NCBI GenBank assembly: GCA_036172665.1
Contig: CM069876.1
Location: 50,127,001-50,191,000 of the forward strand
Direction of reading: 5' to 3'
From: Prosopocoilus inquinatus
Lineage: Eukaryota > Arthropoda > Insecta > Coleoptera > Lucanidae
DNA: 64,000 bases
The stretch's first letter is position 1. Every line of letters starts with the position of its first letter. Position numbers and translations under genes: made by a program. The notes below the pieces were generated by a model that did no database searches, had not been told where the DNA came from, and saw nothing but the letters and a program-made list of their open reading frames with translations. This document shows positions 19,831 through 31,655 of this stretch, piece after piece.

Positions 19831-22800
19831 TTGAATTTACGGCGGTTTTCAGGTTCGCCGCTCAGGAAAAATTTGTAATGTTTGTAAAAAAAAATTCCAA
19901 CCCTAAGAAGAACTATTTTTCGGTCTTTTTAACAACAGTGCTAATCCATTTTACGCTGGTCTCCAAGTTGGCCGTTCCAGAAAAATAGTAATCTTGTAAA
20001 AAGTATGTCTTTTTTCCGACCCTAAGAAGAACTATTTACTTTTCGACTTTTTAACGATGCGCTAATGCATAATTATTCATTAAAGTGAGCGCTAACTTTG
20101 ATTGCAATTGATCGCGAACGCAAAAATAGATTATCGAAGCAGTACTTTGTAAAAAAAAAAAATTACGAAAGCTTTCTTAAGTTTAACGCCCTTGGGATCA
20201 TCCGTTTTGCAGCAAAGACAACAAATTAGATGAAGTTTTGAATTTACGACGTCTTTAGGTCCGCCGCTCCGGAAAAAATTGTAATATGTTTGTAAAAAAA
20301 AATTTCCGCCCCTAAGAAGGACTATTTTTCCATATTTTTAACAACAGTGCTAATGCGTAACTATTCATTAAAGTGAGGGCTAACTTCGATTGCAATTGAT
20401 CGCGAACGCAAACGCAGATTACCGAAGTAGTCCTTCGCAAAAAAAAAAAAAAAAATAGTACGAAAGCTCCTTAAGTTTAACGCCCCTGCGATCATACGTT
20501 TTGCAACAAAGACAACGAATTAGATGAAGTTTTGAATTAACGACGGTCCTCAAGTTCGCCGCTCCGGAAAAATTAGTAATCTTTTAAAAAGTTTGTTTCT
20601 TTTCCGACCCTAAGAAGAACTATTTACTACTCGGTCTTTTTAACACTTCGCTAATGTACAATTATTCATTAAAGTGAGCGATAACTTCAAGTTCGCCGCT
20701 CCGGAAATATTAGCAGTCTTGTAAAAAGTTCTTTTTCCGACCCTAAGAAGAACTATTTACTTCCCGGTCTTTTTAATACTGCGCTAGTGCGCAATTATTC
20801 ATTAAAGTGAGCGCTAACTTCGAGTTCGCCGTTCCGGAAAAATTAATAATCTTGTAAAGAGGTTTTTTTTTCCGACCCTAAGAAGAACTATTTACTTTCA
20901 GGTATTTTTAATACTGCGCTAGTGCGCAATTATTCATTAAAGTGAGCGCTAACTTCAAGTTCGCCGCTCTGGAAAAATTAGCGATCTTGTAATGTGTTCT
21001 TTTCCGACCCTAAGAAGAACTGTCTAGTTTTCGGTCTTTTTCACACTGCCCTAACGCACAATGATTCATTAAAGTGAGCGCTAACTTCAAGTTCGCCGCT
21101 CTGGAAATATTAGCAGTCTTGTAAAAAGTTTTTTTTCCGACCCTAAGAAGAACTATTTACTTCCCGGTTTTTTTAATACTGCGCTAGTGCGCAATTATTC
21201 ATTAAAGTGAGCGCTAACTTCAAGTTCGCCGCTCCGGAAAAATTAACAATCTTGTAAAGAGGTTTTTTTCTGAACCTAAGAAGAACTATTTACTTTCAGG
21301 TCTTTTTAACGATGCGCTAATGCATAGTTATTCATTAAAGTGAGCGCTAACTTCAAGTTCGCCGCTCCGGAAATATTAGCAGTCTTGTAAAAGTTCTTGT
21401 TTCCGACCCTAAGAAGAACTATTTACTTCCCGGTCTTTTTAATACTGCGCTAATGCACAATTATTCATTAAAGTGAGCGCTAACTTCGAGTTCGCCGCTC
21501 CGGAAAAATTAACAATCTTGTAAAGAGGTTTTTTTTTCCGACACTAAGAAGAACTATTTACTTTCAGGTCTTTTTAACGATGCGCTAATGCATAGTTATT
21601 CATTAAAGTGAGCGCTAACTTGAAGTTCGCCCTCCGGAAATATTAGCAGTCTTGTAAAAGTTCTTGTTTCCGACCCTAAGAAGAACTATTTACTTCCCGG
21701 TCTTTTTAATACTGCGCTAATGCACAATTATTCATTAAAGTGAGCGCTAACTTCGAGTTCGCCGCTCCGGAAAAATTAACAATCTTGTAAAGAGGTTTTT
21801 TTCTGACCCTAAGAAGAACTATTTACTTTCAGGTCTTTTTAACGATGCGCTAATGCATAGTTATTCATTAAAGCGAACGTTAACTTCAAGTTCGCCGCTC
21901 CGGAAATATTGGCAGTCTTGTAAAAAGTTTTTTTTTTCCGACCCTAAGAAGAACTATTTACTTCCCGGTCTTTTTAATACTGCGCTAATGCACAATTATT
22001 CATTAAAGTGAGCGCTAACTTCGAGTTCGCCGCTCCGGAAAAATTAACAATCTTGTAAAGAGGTTTTTTTTTTCCGACACTAAGAAGAACTATTTACTTT
22101 CAGGTCTTTTTAACGATGCGCTAATGCATAGTTATTCATTAAAGTGAGCGCTAACTTGAAGTTCGCCCTCCGGAAATATTAGCAGTCTTGTAAAATGTTC
22201 TTGTTTCCGACCCTAAGAAGAACTATTTACTTCCCGGTCTTTTTAATACTGCGCTAATGCACAATTATTCATTAAAGTGAGCGCTAACTTCAAGTTCGCC
22301 GCACTGGAAAAATGAGCGATCTTGTAATGTGTTCTTTTCCGACCCTAAGAAGAACTATTTAGTTTTCGATCTTTTTAACACTGCCCTAACGCACAATGAT
22401 TCATTAAAGTGAGCGATAACTTCAAGTCCGCCGCTCCGGAAATATTAACAGTCTTGTAAAGAGTTTTCTTTTTCCGACCCTAAGAAGAACTTTTTATTTT
22501 TCAGTCTTTTTTTTGGTAATGCACAATTATTCATTAAAGTGAGCGCTAACTTCGAGTTCGCCGCTCCGGAAAAATTAACAATCTTGTAAAGAGGTTTTTT
22601 TTTTCCGACACTAAGAAGAACTATTTACTTTCAGGTCATTTTAACGATGCGCTAATGCATAGTTATTCATTAAAGTGAGCGCTAACTTGAAGTTCGCCGC
22701 TCCGGAAATATTAGCAGTCTTGTAAAAAGTTCTTTCTCCGACCCTAAGAAGAACTATTTACTTCCCGGTCTTTTTAATACTGCGCTAGTGCGCAATTATT

Positions 22801-24790
22801 CATTAAAGTGAGCGCTAACTTCGAGTTCGCCGTTCCGGAAAAATTAACAATCTTGTAAAGAGGTTTTTTTTCCGACCCTAAGAAGAACTATTTACTTTCA
22901 GGTCTTTTTAATACTGCGCTAGTGCGCAATTATTCATTAAAGTGAGCGCTAACTTCAAGTTCGCCGCTCTGGAAACATTAGCGATCTTGTAATGTGTTCT
23001 TTTCCGACCCTAAGAAGAACTGTCTAGTTTTCGGTCTTTTTAACACTGCCCTAACGCACAATGATTCATTAAAGTGAGCGCTAACTTCAAGTTCGCCGCT
23101 CCGGAAAAATTAACAATCTTGTAAAGAGGTTTTTTTCCGACCCTAAGAAGAACTATTTACTTTCAGGTCTTTTTAACGATGCGCTAATGCATAGTTATTC
23201 ATTAAAGTGAACGCTAACTTCAAGTTCGCCGCTCCGGAAATATTAGCAGTCTTGTAAAAGTTCTTGTTTCCGACCCTAAGAAGAACTATTTACTTCCCGG
23301 TCTTTTTAATACTGCGCTAATGCACAATTATTCATTAAAGTGAGCGCTAACTTCGAGTTCGCCGCTCCGGAAAAATTAACAATCTTGTAAAGAGGTTTTT
23401 TTTCCGACCCTAAGAAGAACTATTTACTTTCAGGTCTTTTTAATACTGCGCTAGTGCGCAATTATTCATTAAAGTGAGCGCTAACTTCAAGTTCGCCGCT
23501 CTGGAAAAATTAGCGATCTTGTAATGTGTTCTTTTCCGACCCTAAGAAGAACTGTCTAGTTTTCGGTCTTTTTCACACTGCCCTAACGCACAATGATTCA
23601 TTAAAGTGAGCGCTAACTTCAAGTTCGCCGCTCTGGAAATATTAGCAGTCTTGTAAAATGTTCTTTTTTCCGACCCTAAGAAGAACTATTTACTTCTCGG
23701 TCTTTTTAATACTGCGCTAGTGCGCAATTATTCATTAAAGTGAGCACTAACTTCAAGTTCGCCGCTCTGGAAAAATTAACAATCTTGTAAAGAGGTTTTT
23801 TTTTCCGACCCTAAGAAGAACTATTTACTTTCAGGTCTTTTTAATACTGCGCTAATGCACAATTATTCATTAAAGAGAGCGCTAACTTCAAGTTCGCCGC
23901 TCCGGAAATATTAGCAGTCTTGTAAAAAGTTCTTGTTTCCGACCCTAAGAAGAACTATTTACTTCCCGGTCTTCTTAATACTGCGCTAGTGCGCAATTAT
24001 TCATTAAAGTGAGCGCTAACTTCGAGTTTGCCGCTCCGGAAAAATTAACAATCTTGTAAAGAGGTTTTTTTTCCGACCCTAAGAAGAACTATTTACTTCC
24101 CGGTCTTTCTAACGATGCGCTAATGCATAGTTATTCATTAAAGTGAGCGCTAACTTCAAGTTCGCCGCTCCGGAAATATTAGCAGTCTTGTAAACCGTTC
24201 TTTTTTCCGACCCTAAGAAGAACTATTTACTACCCGGTCTTTCTAACGATGCGCTAATGCATAGTTATTCATTAAAGTGAGCGCTAACTTCAAGTTCGCC
24301 GCTCCGGAAATATTAGCAGTCTTGTAAAATGTTCTTTTTTCCGACCCTAAGAAGAACTATTTACTTCCCGGTCTTTTTAATACTGCGCTAGTGCGCAATT
24401 ATTCATTAAAGTGAGCGCTAACTTCAAGTTCGCCGCACTGGAAAAATGAGCGATCTTGTAATGTGTTCTTTTCCGACCCTAAGAAGAACTATTTAGTTTT
24501 CGATCTTTTTAACACTGCCCTAACGCACAATGATTCATTAAAGTGAGCGATAACTTCAAGTCCGCCGCTCCGGAAATATTAACAGTCTTGTAAAGAGTTT
24601 TCTTTTTCCGACCCTAAGAAGAACTTTTTATTTTTCAGTCTTTTTTTTTGGTAATGCACAATTATTCATTAAAGCGAGCGCCAACTTCAATTATTGCAAT
24701 TGATCGCGAATGCGATTACCGAAGTGGGACGTACTTTGCAAGAAAGTACGAAAGCTCTCTTTAAGTTTAACGCGTAAAACTCGTTCAGAA
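19831..24790 (+). repeat. Large tandem array, 133-bp monomer with higher-order structure
   Basis: CCCTAAGAAGAACTATTTAC recurs about every 133 bp from about 20600 to 24600 (for example CTAAG at 20743, 20878, 21010, 21143, 21276), giving about 30 monomers. Three monomer types recur in ordered series: one with ATATTAGCAGTCTTGTAAAA and CCCGGTC, one with AAATTAACAATCTTGTAAAG and TCAGGTC, and one with TTAGCGATCTTGTAATGTG and TTTTCGGTC. Blocks of two to four monomers are thus re-amplified together. The outer units are longer. Near 19822, 20229 and 20523, and again at 24680-24770, the monomer is joined to a TTGATCGCGAAYGC...AAGTTTAACGC segment, making a ~294-bp unit. The 133-bp core therefore expanded from within a longer ancestral repeat. 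No open frames of note. Confidence 0.95.
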
Positions 24791-27005
24791 CGGAAACTCA
24801 CAATTAGATTGAAAAGCGGACTTAGTACCGCCCGCCGCCGCCGCTGTGAAAGTAAGTAATGCATAATGTAGTAGATGCGGAGTTTCCTTTATTAGGAATT
24901 GGGGAGGGGGGCTGGGATAAGTAGAAAGCGCAATCGGAGAAATTGATTTCCGTTAATTGTTGAGTCGAGATTCCGAAATAATAAAAAGAGAAAGAGAGAG
25001 AGAAAAAAAAACTTCCTTTTGTACGCTCGAGAGTAAGGCTTCCCGTGCTTGCACAGTTTCAAGTTGCCACCCACATCTCGAAAACTTTTCCTGAACACAA
25101 TGAAACAACAATGCAACGGAAATTTATTTCATCGCGAAAAAGGATTACTAAGGTCCCCCATTTCATTAATTTTTATTTCTTGCGAACGATTCAAAATTTG
25201 AAAATTGTAAAAATCGGTGGGTATCGATATGCAAAACACTAATTGACGCCCTCGTGACGCTTATTATTAAGCTTTCCAATGAGTCATCGTCGATTCACGT
25301 TCTGTAAAGCAGCGCAATGCAAGCTTGTTTTTTTTTCAACATGAGACCCTAGACTCGCGTTCTGCAAAGCAGCGCAATGCAAGCTTGTTTTGTTTTCTCT
25401 TTCAACATGAGACCCTAGGATGATCTCATTTCTTAGTATATTGCAAGCTGACTAATGCTTTCGTCACGTAAACTGCCTGTGTTTTTTAATTTTGTATGTT
25501 CCAATGAATCATACTTCGCGACTTGATTTCCATTTTAGTAAAATATCTTCATTAAATAAAGTGTACTGAATTGCACAGAAAAAAAATAATAATAATGATG
25601 ACGAGAATCTGGATTCTTACAGTAACATTGAATTTGAAATGATTACCCTGCCTAGTGAGGGGGCGGGGGTGTGAAACAAAGCAACACAGAAACCTTTAAG
25701 ACTAGGTACATTAGGACCGTAAGGCAAATAAAAAAGTAAACGAGAAAAAAAAAGCACGGAGCTGTACGCATTTGGCAACGTCGCTTTTAATTTCTGTATC
25801 GCGTAGACTCTTCTCCAGTCCCGTAACATTGAACAAGAATTTTTTTTTTGTTATTATTAACGATTGACATTGGACTCATTTTCCCCGTTAGATGACGCAG
25901 CCATCCAGCTCTACGTTATTTTGAACTGAAAATTCCCTCGAGTTCCGGTATATTTTCGGCTGGCCATAGCAAATGCACGTTCCAACAGGACGTGCTTTAT
26001 CTCAACGTGCCTGGCAGTAGTTCAAACACGTGTATCTAACAATAAATCTGGAGTGTATGGAAATAAAAAGGCAGATTCACATGAAGCCCACTGAAATCTT
26101 GTTTAAGAGAGGCCCGGAAACTTCAACAACTCCCTCTTTAATCCGTCGCCACCCCTCCGTCCTTCCCCGCCCCCGCGCACGCAGTTTCAAGAGTAAAACC
26201 CGGCGACCTAAATTACGATTACGTTTTTGTTCGAAAAAAAAAAGAAAACGATTTTAAAGTTGCTTTAAACACTGAATGCGAATTTGATGGTTGCACGGAA
26301 GCAGGGGCGTCGAGAGAGACGGGGGGCGGGGGCGACGGATTATCAGACGATTTCGAATAATAATTTACACTGCTGAAAACTTGGAAGCATATTTTTTTTT
26401 GGGGGGACGAGAACGGAAGCAACAAAAAATTAGTGATCGACGTGATCATGACCACCTAACCGGGCAATACCTGGTACCTGCTCTTGAAGATTGTTAATTG
26501 GTTGGGTGGTCGACGATTTATTTATTCTCTGGCAATAATCTTTCTGCTTTGCTTCGAAAAGCAAGCTTGATCCACGCGGATCACGCCCCCCTACAATTAT
26601 TACAAATGCGTCAACAAAAGCTGGTTCAAGTAATGAAAAAAAAAATGTGATAAGGACTGAATCTTGAGGGTCGGTGAAAGCCATTATTATTACACTTACC
26701 GCTCCCCCCCCCCCCCCCCCGCAGACGCACTCAGACGGCTGCCTCCCTCAAAGCTTACCTGAAACAAGATGGCGAATTAGCGGCTCGCGGTTTGGTAATT
26801 AACAAAGACGAATTACGCCACCCTCGTAACCATTAAAATTACAGAGGCGTTTACGCGCTATTAACACCCCACCCCCACCCCCTCGCACCGCCGACTGTCT
26901 GCACTTGGTACTTATAAAACCGCGGCACATTAAGGCCGATCTTCTTGAGAGAATCCGTCCGGGCCATTCGGATCTGCGTTCTCCACGACACTCAAGTGCG
27001 ATTTT
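24791..27005. other. Mostly unique sequence; short 60-bp duplication; 17-base C run
   Basis: Two copies of a 60-bp unit containing GTTCTGYAAAGCAGCGCAAT lie at about 25296-25420. Runs of 17 C (26704-26720) and a purine-rich patch (26311-26335) are present. A TGATCATGACC stretch near 26444 resembles the palindrome of the next array. Open frames are short, overlapping and unrecognised. Confidence 0.45.
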
Positions 27006-29062
27006 TGCATCGAAAACGCAATAAATAATTGAAATCCAACTGAAATTAATGATATTAAAGAGTAGGTACTTCAGATTGCCCAGTAGAGTGATCGTGATCA
27101 CTCATCTTTTGTGTCGTAAACGCAATATTTGAAATACAACTAAAATTAATGATATTAAAGAGTAGGTACTTCAGATTACCCAGTCGAGTGATCATGATCA
27201 CTCATCTTTTACGTTGTAAAAGCAAAAAGTTGATGAACGAATAAAAAAAATCTGAAGCGGTTAAGCCTGATTCTTTTACAACGCTTAGGCTGAATTGTAC
27301 CGACGTCGTTGTTAACTATTCCTTGATGAAACAGAGTACTTGCTACGCCTTGATTTGAGATTAACTTTAATCAACGTCGGTGCAGCTGGACTTTAATGTG
27401 TCGTAAACGCAATAACTAAATCATTTAAACCCAACTAAAATTAATAATCTTAAAGAGCACCTCATATTTCCCAGTCGAGTGGTCATGATCACTCATTTCT
27501 TGTGTCGTAAACGCAAGAAGTTGGTCGATGGATAAAAAATCTGAAGCGTTTAAGGTCTACAAGCCTGGTTTATTTACAACACTTAGGCTGAGTTGCACCG
27601 ATGTCGTTGTTAACTAATCCTTGATTAAACATACGACTTGATACGCTTTAATTCGAGATTAACTTCAATCAACGCCGGTGCAGCTGGACTTTAATTTGTC
27701 GTAAACGCAATAAATAAGTCATTTAAACCCAACTAAAATTAATAATCTTAAAGAGTACCTCAGATTGCCCAGTCGAGTGATCATGATCACTCATCTTTTG
27801 TGTGGTAAACGCAAAAATTAACGGACGGATAAAAAATCTGAAGCGGTTAAGCTCTACAAGCCTGATTTATTTACAACATTTAGGCTGATTTGTACCTAAG
27901 TCGTTTTTAACTCATCCTTAATTAAACAGAGGACTTGCTATGCTTTAATTCGAGATTAACTTTAATCAACATCGGTGCAGCTGGATTTTAATTTGTCGTA
28001 AATGCAATAAATAAATATAAATAAATCATTTAAACCCAACTAAAATTAATAATCTTAAAGAGCACCTCATATTGCCCAGTCGAGTGGTCATGATCGCTTA
28101 TTTTTTGTGTCGTAAACGCAAGAAGTTGATGGATGGATAAAAAATCTGAAGTGTTTAAGGTCTACAAGCCTGATTTATTTACAACACTTAGGCTGAGTTG
28201 TACCGACGTCGTTGTTCACCAATCCCTGATTAAACATAGGATTTGATACGTTTTGATTTAAGATTGATTTTAATCAACGTCGGTGCAAACGCAATAAATA
28301 AATCACTTAAAGGCAACTAAAATTAATAATCGTAAAGAGTACCTCATATTTCCCAGTCGAGTGATCATGATCTCTCATCTTTTGCGTCGTAAGCGCAAGG
28401 TGTTGACTTGGATTTAAAAAAAAAAAGTGAAGCTCTCTTGCTAACTAAAATTAATAATTCCAAAGAGTACCTCGTATTTCCAAGTTAGGTGATCATGATC
28501 CCTCATCTTTTGCGACGCAAACGCGATAAATAAACCATCGAAATCTAACGCAATGTCCCGAAGAAAACCTGACCTAAAATTCATAATTCTAAAGAGTACC
28601 TCAGACTTCCCAGTCGAGTGATCATGATCCCTCATCTTTTGCGTCGTAAACGCAAGGATTTGACTTGGATTAAAAAAAGAAAATTAAGCCCTTTTGCTAA
28701 TTAAAATTAATAATTCTAAAGAGTACCTCGTATTTCCAAGTTAGGTGATCATGATCCCTCATCTTTTGCGACGCAAACGCGGTAAATAAACCATCGAAAT
28801 CTAACGCAATGTCCCGAAGAAAACCTGACCTAAAATTCATAATTCTAAAGAGTACCTCATATTTCCCAGTCGAGTGATCATGATCCCTCATCTTATGCAT
28901 CGTAAACGCAAGGAGTCGACTTGTATTAAAAAAAAATTGAAATCCTTTTGCTAACTACAATTAATAATTCTAAAGAGTACCTCTTATTTCCAAGTTAGGT
29001 GATCATGATCCCTCATATTTTGCGACGCAAACGCGATAAATAAATCTAACGCAATGTCCCGA
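27006..29062 (+). repeat. Tandem array with a conserved 16-bp palindrome, ~295-bp and ~128-bp units
   Basis: AGTGATCATGATCACT or a close variant occurs at about 27087, 27187, 27479, 27776, 28083 and 28360 (long units, mostly 277-307 bp), then at about 28487, 28616, 28743, 28872 and 28998 (126-129 bp). Every unit also has ACTAAAATTAATAATYYTAA, AAGAGTACCTC and GTCGTAAACGCAA. Long units add a segment with an inverted repeat: ACCGACGTCGTTGTTAA and, about 70 bp later, TTTAATCAACGTCGGT. In the short region two types alternate (TCGTAAACGC versus GACGCAAACGCG), giving a ~256-bp dimer. The palindrome centre is kept even where flanks vary. Confidence 0.92.
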
Positions 29063-30005
29063 AGAAAACCTGACCCATTTCGTTCCTGCGTATTCAGACG
29101 AGAGAGCTCGTGATGACATTAGCGAGGAAGATAGACGCGCAATAAGCGTCCGATAATTCCGCCGGAGTGAAAGATTCCGCTTCGTTTTAAGCCCCCCCCC
29201 CCCGCCCCCGCCCCCCTCGCACTCACACCGAATCCAATTTGTTCCGCTTGATTCACCCGCTTTGACATCTGAATACACCTTGTTACGTGAACGCGCCCTC
29301 GCGAATTCAAGGATGGGCGAGCGCGTTCGTTCATTAGAATGCGCGTCGGGAGGACGCGAATTAAATTGCTCCGAACGAACACGTGATTTTTTTTTCCAAG
29401 AGCGAATTTAAATAGCACCAAACAGAATAATAAATTTTATTATTATTATTATTATTATTTTAATCTACTTGTGCGATGATTCAGGGCCGAGCAGGTTTGG
29501 CGTCGCCCCTATCATTACGGAGAGGAATATCAGGATGTATAAGCGACCCGCCGGGGGACAATAAGTCCGTGAATAAGTGACACGTTCGGCTTGTAATCGA
29601 AACATCTGTTTATTTTATAGTAAGTGCAAAAAAATAAAATCGTTGTGTTATTTATGCGATAAGCGCCGCAAAAACGTCGACTGGCAGTCGCGCGTGCGAC
29701 GCTGCCGCCCAAACCACCTTAATCACCCCCAATCTCAAATTATCTTCCACTCAGTAAATAAATTGAAGCTCCTGCACCTTTGCGGCCGCCGCGCCGATTT
29801 CTAATTAAAACGAGAAGGCAATAATCCACCCCCTACCTACCCTCGCGCGTCGCGTCGCCTGCAAAACAGGAAGAAGACGAAGCAACCCCCTTCGTCAGCC
29901 CGCAAAGAGCTGCGGAGCTTAGCTTGAATAATTTCGCCTTGGAAATTCCGGCGGTGGCGGCGGCGTCACGCTTTCGTGAGCAGGATCGCTAAGCCGCCCG
30001 CCGCT

Positions 30006-30048
30006 GCTTGGGATCGGGATTGGGATTGGGATCGGGATCGGGATTACA
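30006..30048 (+). repeat. GGGATY hexamer microsatellite
   Basis: Six to seven consecutive hexamers, each GGGATC or GGGATT. The closely spaced G triplets could form a quadruplex on the + strand. It does not match the insect telomere repeat TTAGG. Confidence 0.85.
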
Positions 30049-30369
30049 TCGAGCGTATTTTTAGTCTATGTTCGGGAGTAAATCTGGCGTAAACTTTGCG
30101 ATTAATTAATGGCAGCGCGCGTTTGTCAAGCGGCTGCCTGCCTTATCGGGCTCAATCTCTCAAAGGATTATTAAATACGAAATATAGTCAATCCGGGATT
30201 AGGAATTTACGCGGAAAAGATTTTAAAATCGAAGATTGCACAAATTAAAGTCCGTTGCGGCGGATCACGCGCCCGAACCAATCAGCGGGACGGGGTGGGT
30301 CACTTACTTTACAAAATTTCCGGAGCACCACCACCTACGTTTTCCGGCCTAGTCCAACCTTGTTCACTG

Positions 30370-30510
30370 TAAGGATTCGATTTTTTCAGTGCCCATATTC
30401 TCACTCACATGAGGCTAGAAGTATTGCGTTGTGACGCCGTTTGGAGATTAAAAAAAAAAATTCGTGAGTTTTAGATGAAACGTCTCGACGAGTGAATCAA
30501 TCTCAATAAT
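30370..30510 (+). repeat. Solitary copy of the ~295-bp array unit
   Basis: ACTCACATGAGGCTAGAAGT, GACGCCGTTTGGAGAT and GATGAAACGTCTCGACGAGT occur here in the same order and spacing as in the array at 31.66-35.08 kb, more than a kilobase to its left. It is a partial unit. Confidence 0.8.
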
Positions 30511-31655
30511 AAGTTAAAAATAAAAAACAAATTAAATCGCACTGTGCTAATATTATAACGCGAGAACAGAACACGTGCAAGGTCAAGCTTGAAGAATAGC
30601 ATCTTGTAAATTTTAAATTCTCCGACTTGGGCTGCGCGTCGGCGAATTTGCGACGCGTATTTCAAGGTTGCACACATAAGTTAAGTCTATTGTCATCATA
30701 TTCTTTTTTTTTTATTCGAGGTTAACAAAGAAACGAGTTGGGTTTCATTAAAAACCGCGTAGAAAAAAGAAAAATTCCAATAATTCGTTTCCGCTTCGAC
30801 GGAAACGAACGAGACAAGCGTCGAGTATTAATTTCCCTCCATAGATGGAGCGGCGCTTGAGAGCTGCTGCTACACGTGTAATATAAGAGAAGAGATAAAA
30901 ATTTAATAATTCCATCGGGCGGAGAGCACAAACGGGAGGAGACGAAACGAACATGCGATTTAACAGATGATTCTATTTAGGCGGGCGGCTTTTATTTCTC
31001 CGTGCACTTTTCACGAGCGAGAGAGAAAGGAAAGAAGGAAAAAAAAAGGTTTTATTGTTTAAGTCGGGTCCGGTCATGGTGGAGACGACCTCGTTTATTA
31101 CATTAAATCCTCGTTGCTGCGAAATTCGATTCTGCTTTACCAGCAGTTACAGAAACAGAGAGAAAAGTCTCGACCGTTTGGATTTCCTTTTCTTTTTCGT
31201 TTTCCTTTTCCATCCCGTCCCGTCCCGTCTCATCCTTCAATCGATGAGATACCTTCTGCGGCTCGGCCGGCCTTGCGAACTCTTCTCTCCGAGGCGAATG
31301 AATTATTCACATTTTTGGAATGGGAACGACGTGATTGTTAAATATGCATGTGGCTTCGCCGTATGCATAACGTTTTCCCCGAAGCTCGCTTACTTATGAC
31401 TTTTTTTCTTGTAATCTAAAAGAATTCGTCAATAAAATCGCATTTTTATGGCCGGGGAATTATATGATTTGGGTGACCTAATTTCATCGGGCTTAATTAC
31501 GGATGGAATGTTCGCTTCGGCTTTTAAGGCAAAACCTTGGACCTCGATGTCTACGTCAGGGTGTGGTTGGGACTTCCATTAATTCTCAAAATTTGTAATT
31601 TCTTATGTAATTACTTCCTGCTATTAAGGACAAGGTTATGTGGCGACGTTTCTGA

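Larger units (their letters stand above)
29063..31655. other. Unique sequence with microsatellites
   Basis: Contains 12 C at 29192-29203, (ATT)n near 29437-29458 and a GGGATY hexamer run (listed separately). A solitary copy of the next array's unit is at 30370-30510. Long AT-rich stretches with ATTAATTAA motifs and a GC-rich patch (29880-30010) have no open frame worth naming. The text looks like ordinary unique intergenic or intronic DNA. Confidence 0.4.

Noticed and set aside
30006..30048. GGGATY repeats as an interstitial telomere
   Set aside because: The hexamer does not match TTAGG or other known arthropod telomere units.
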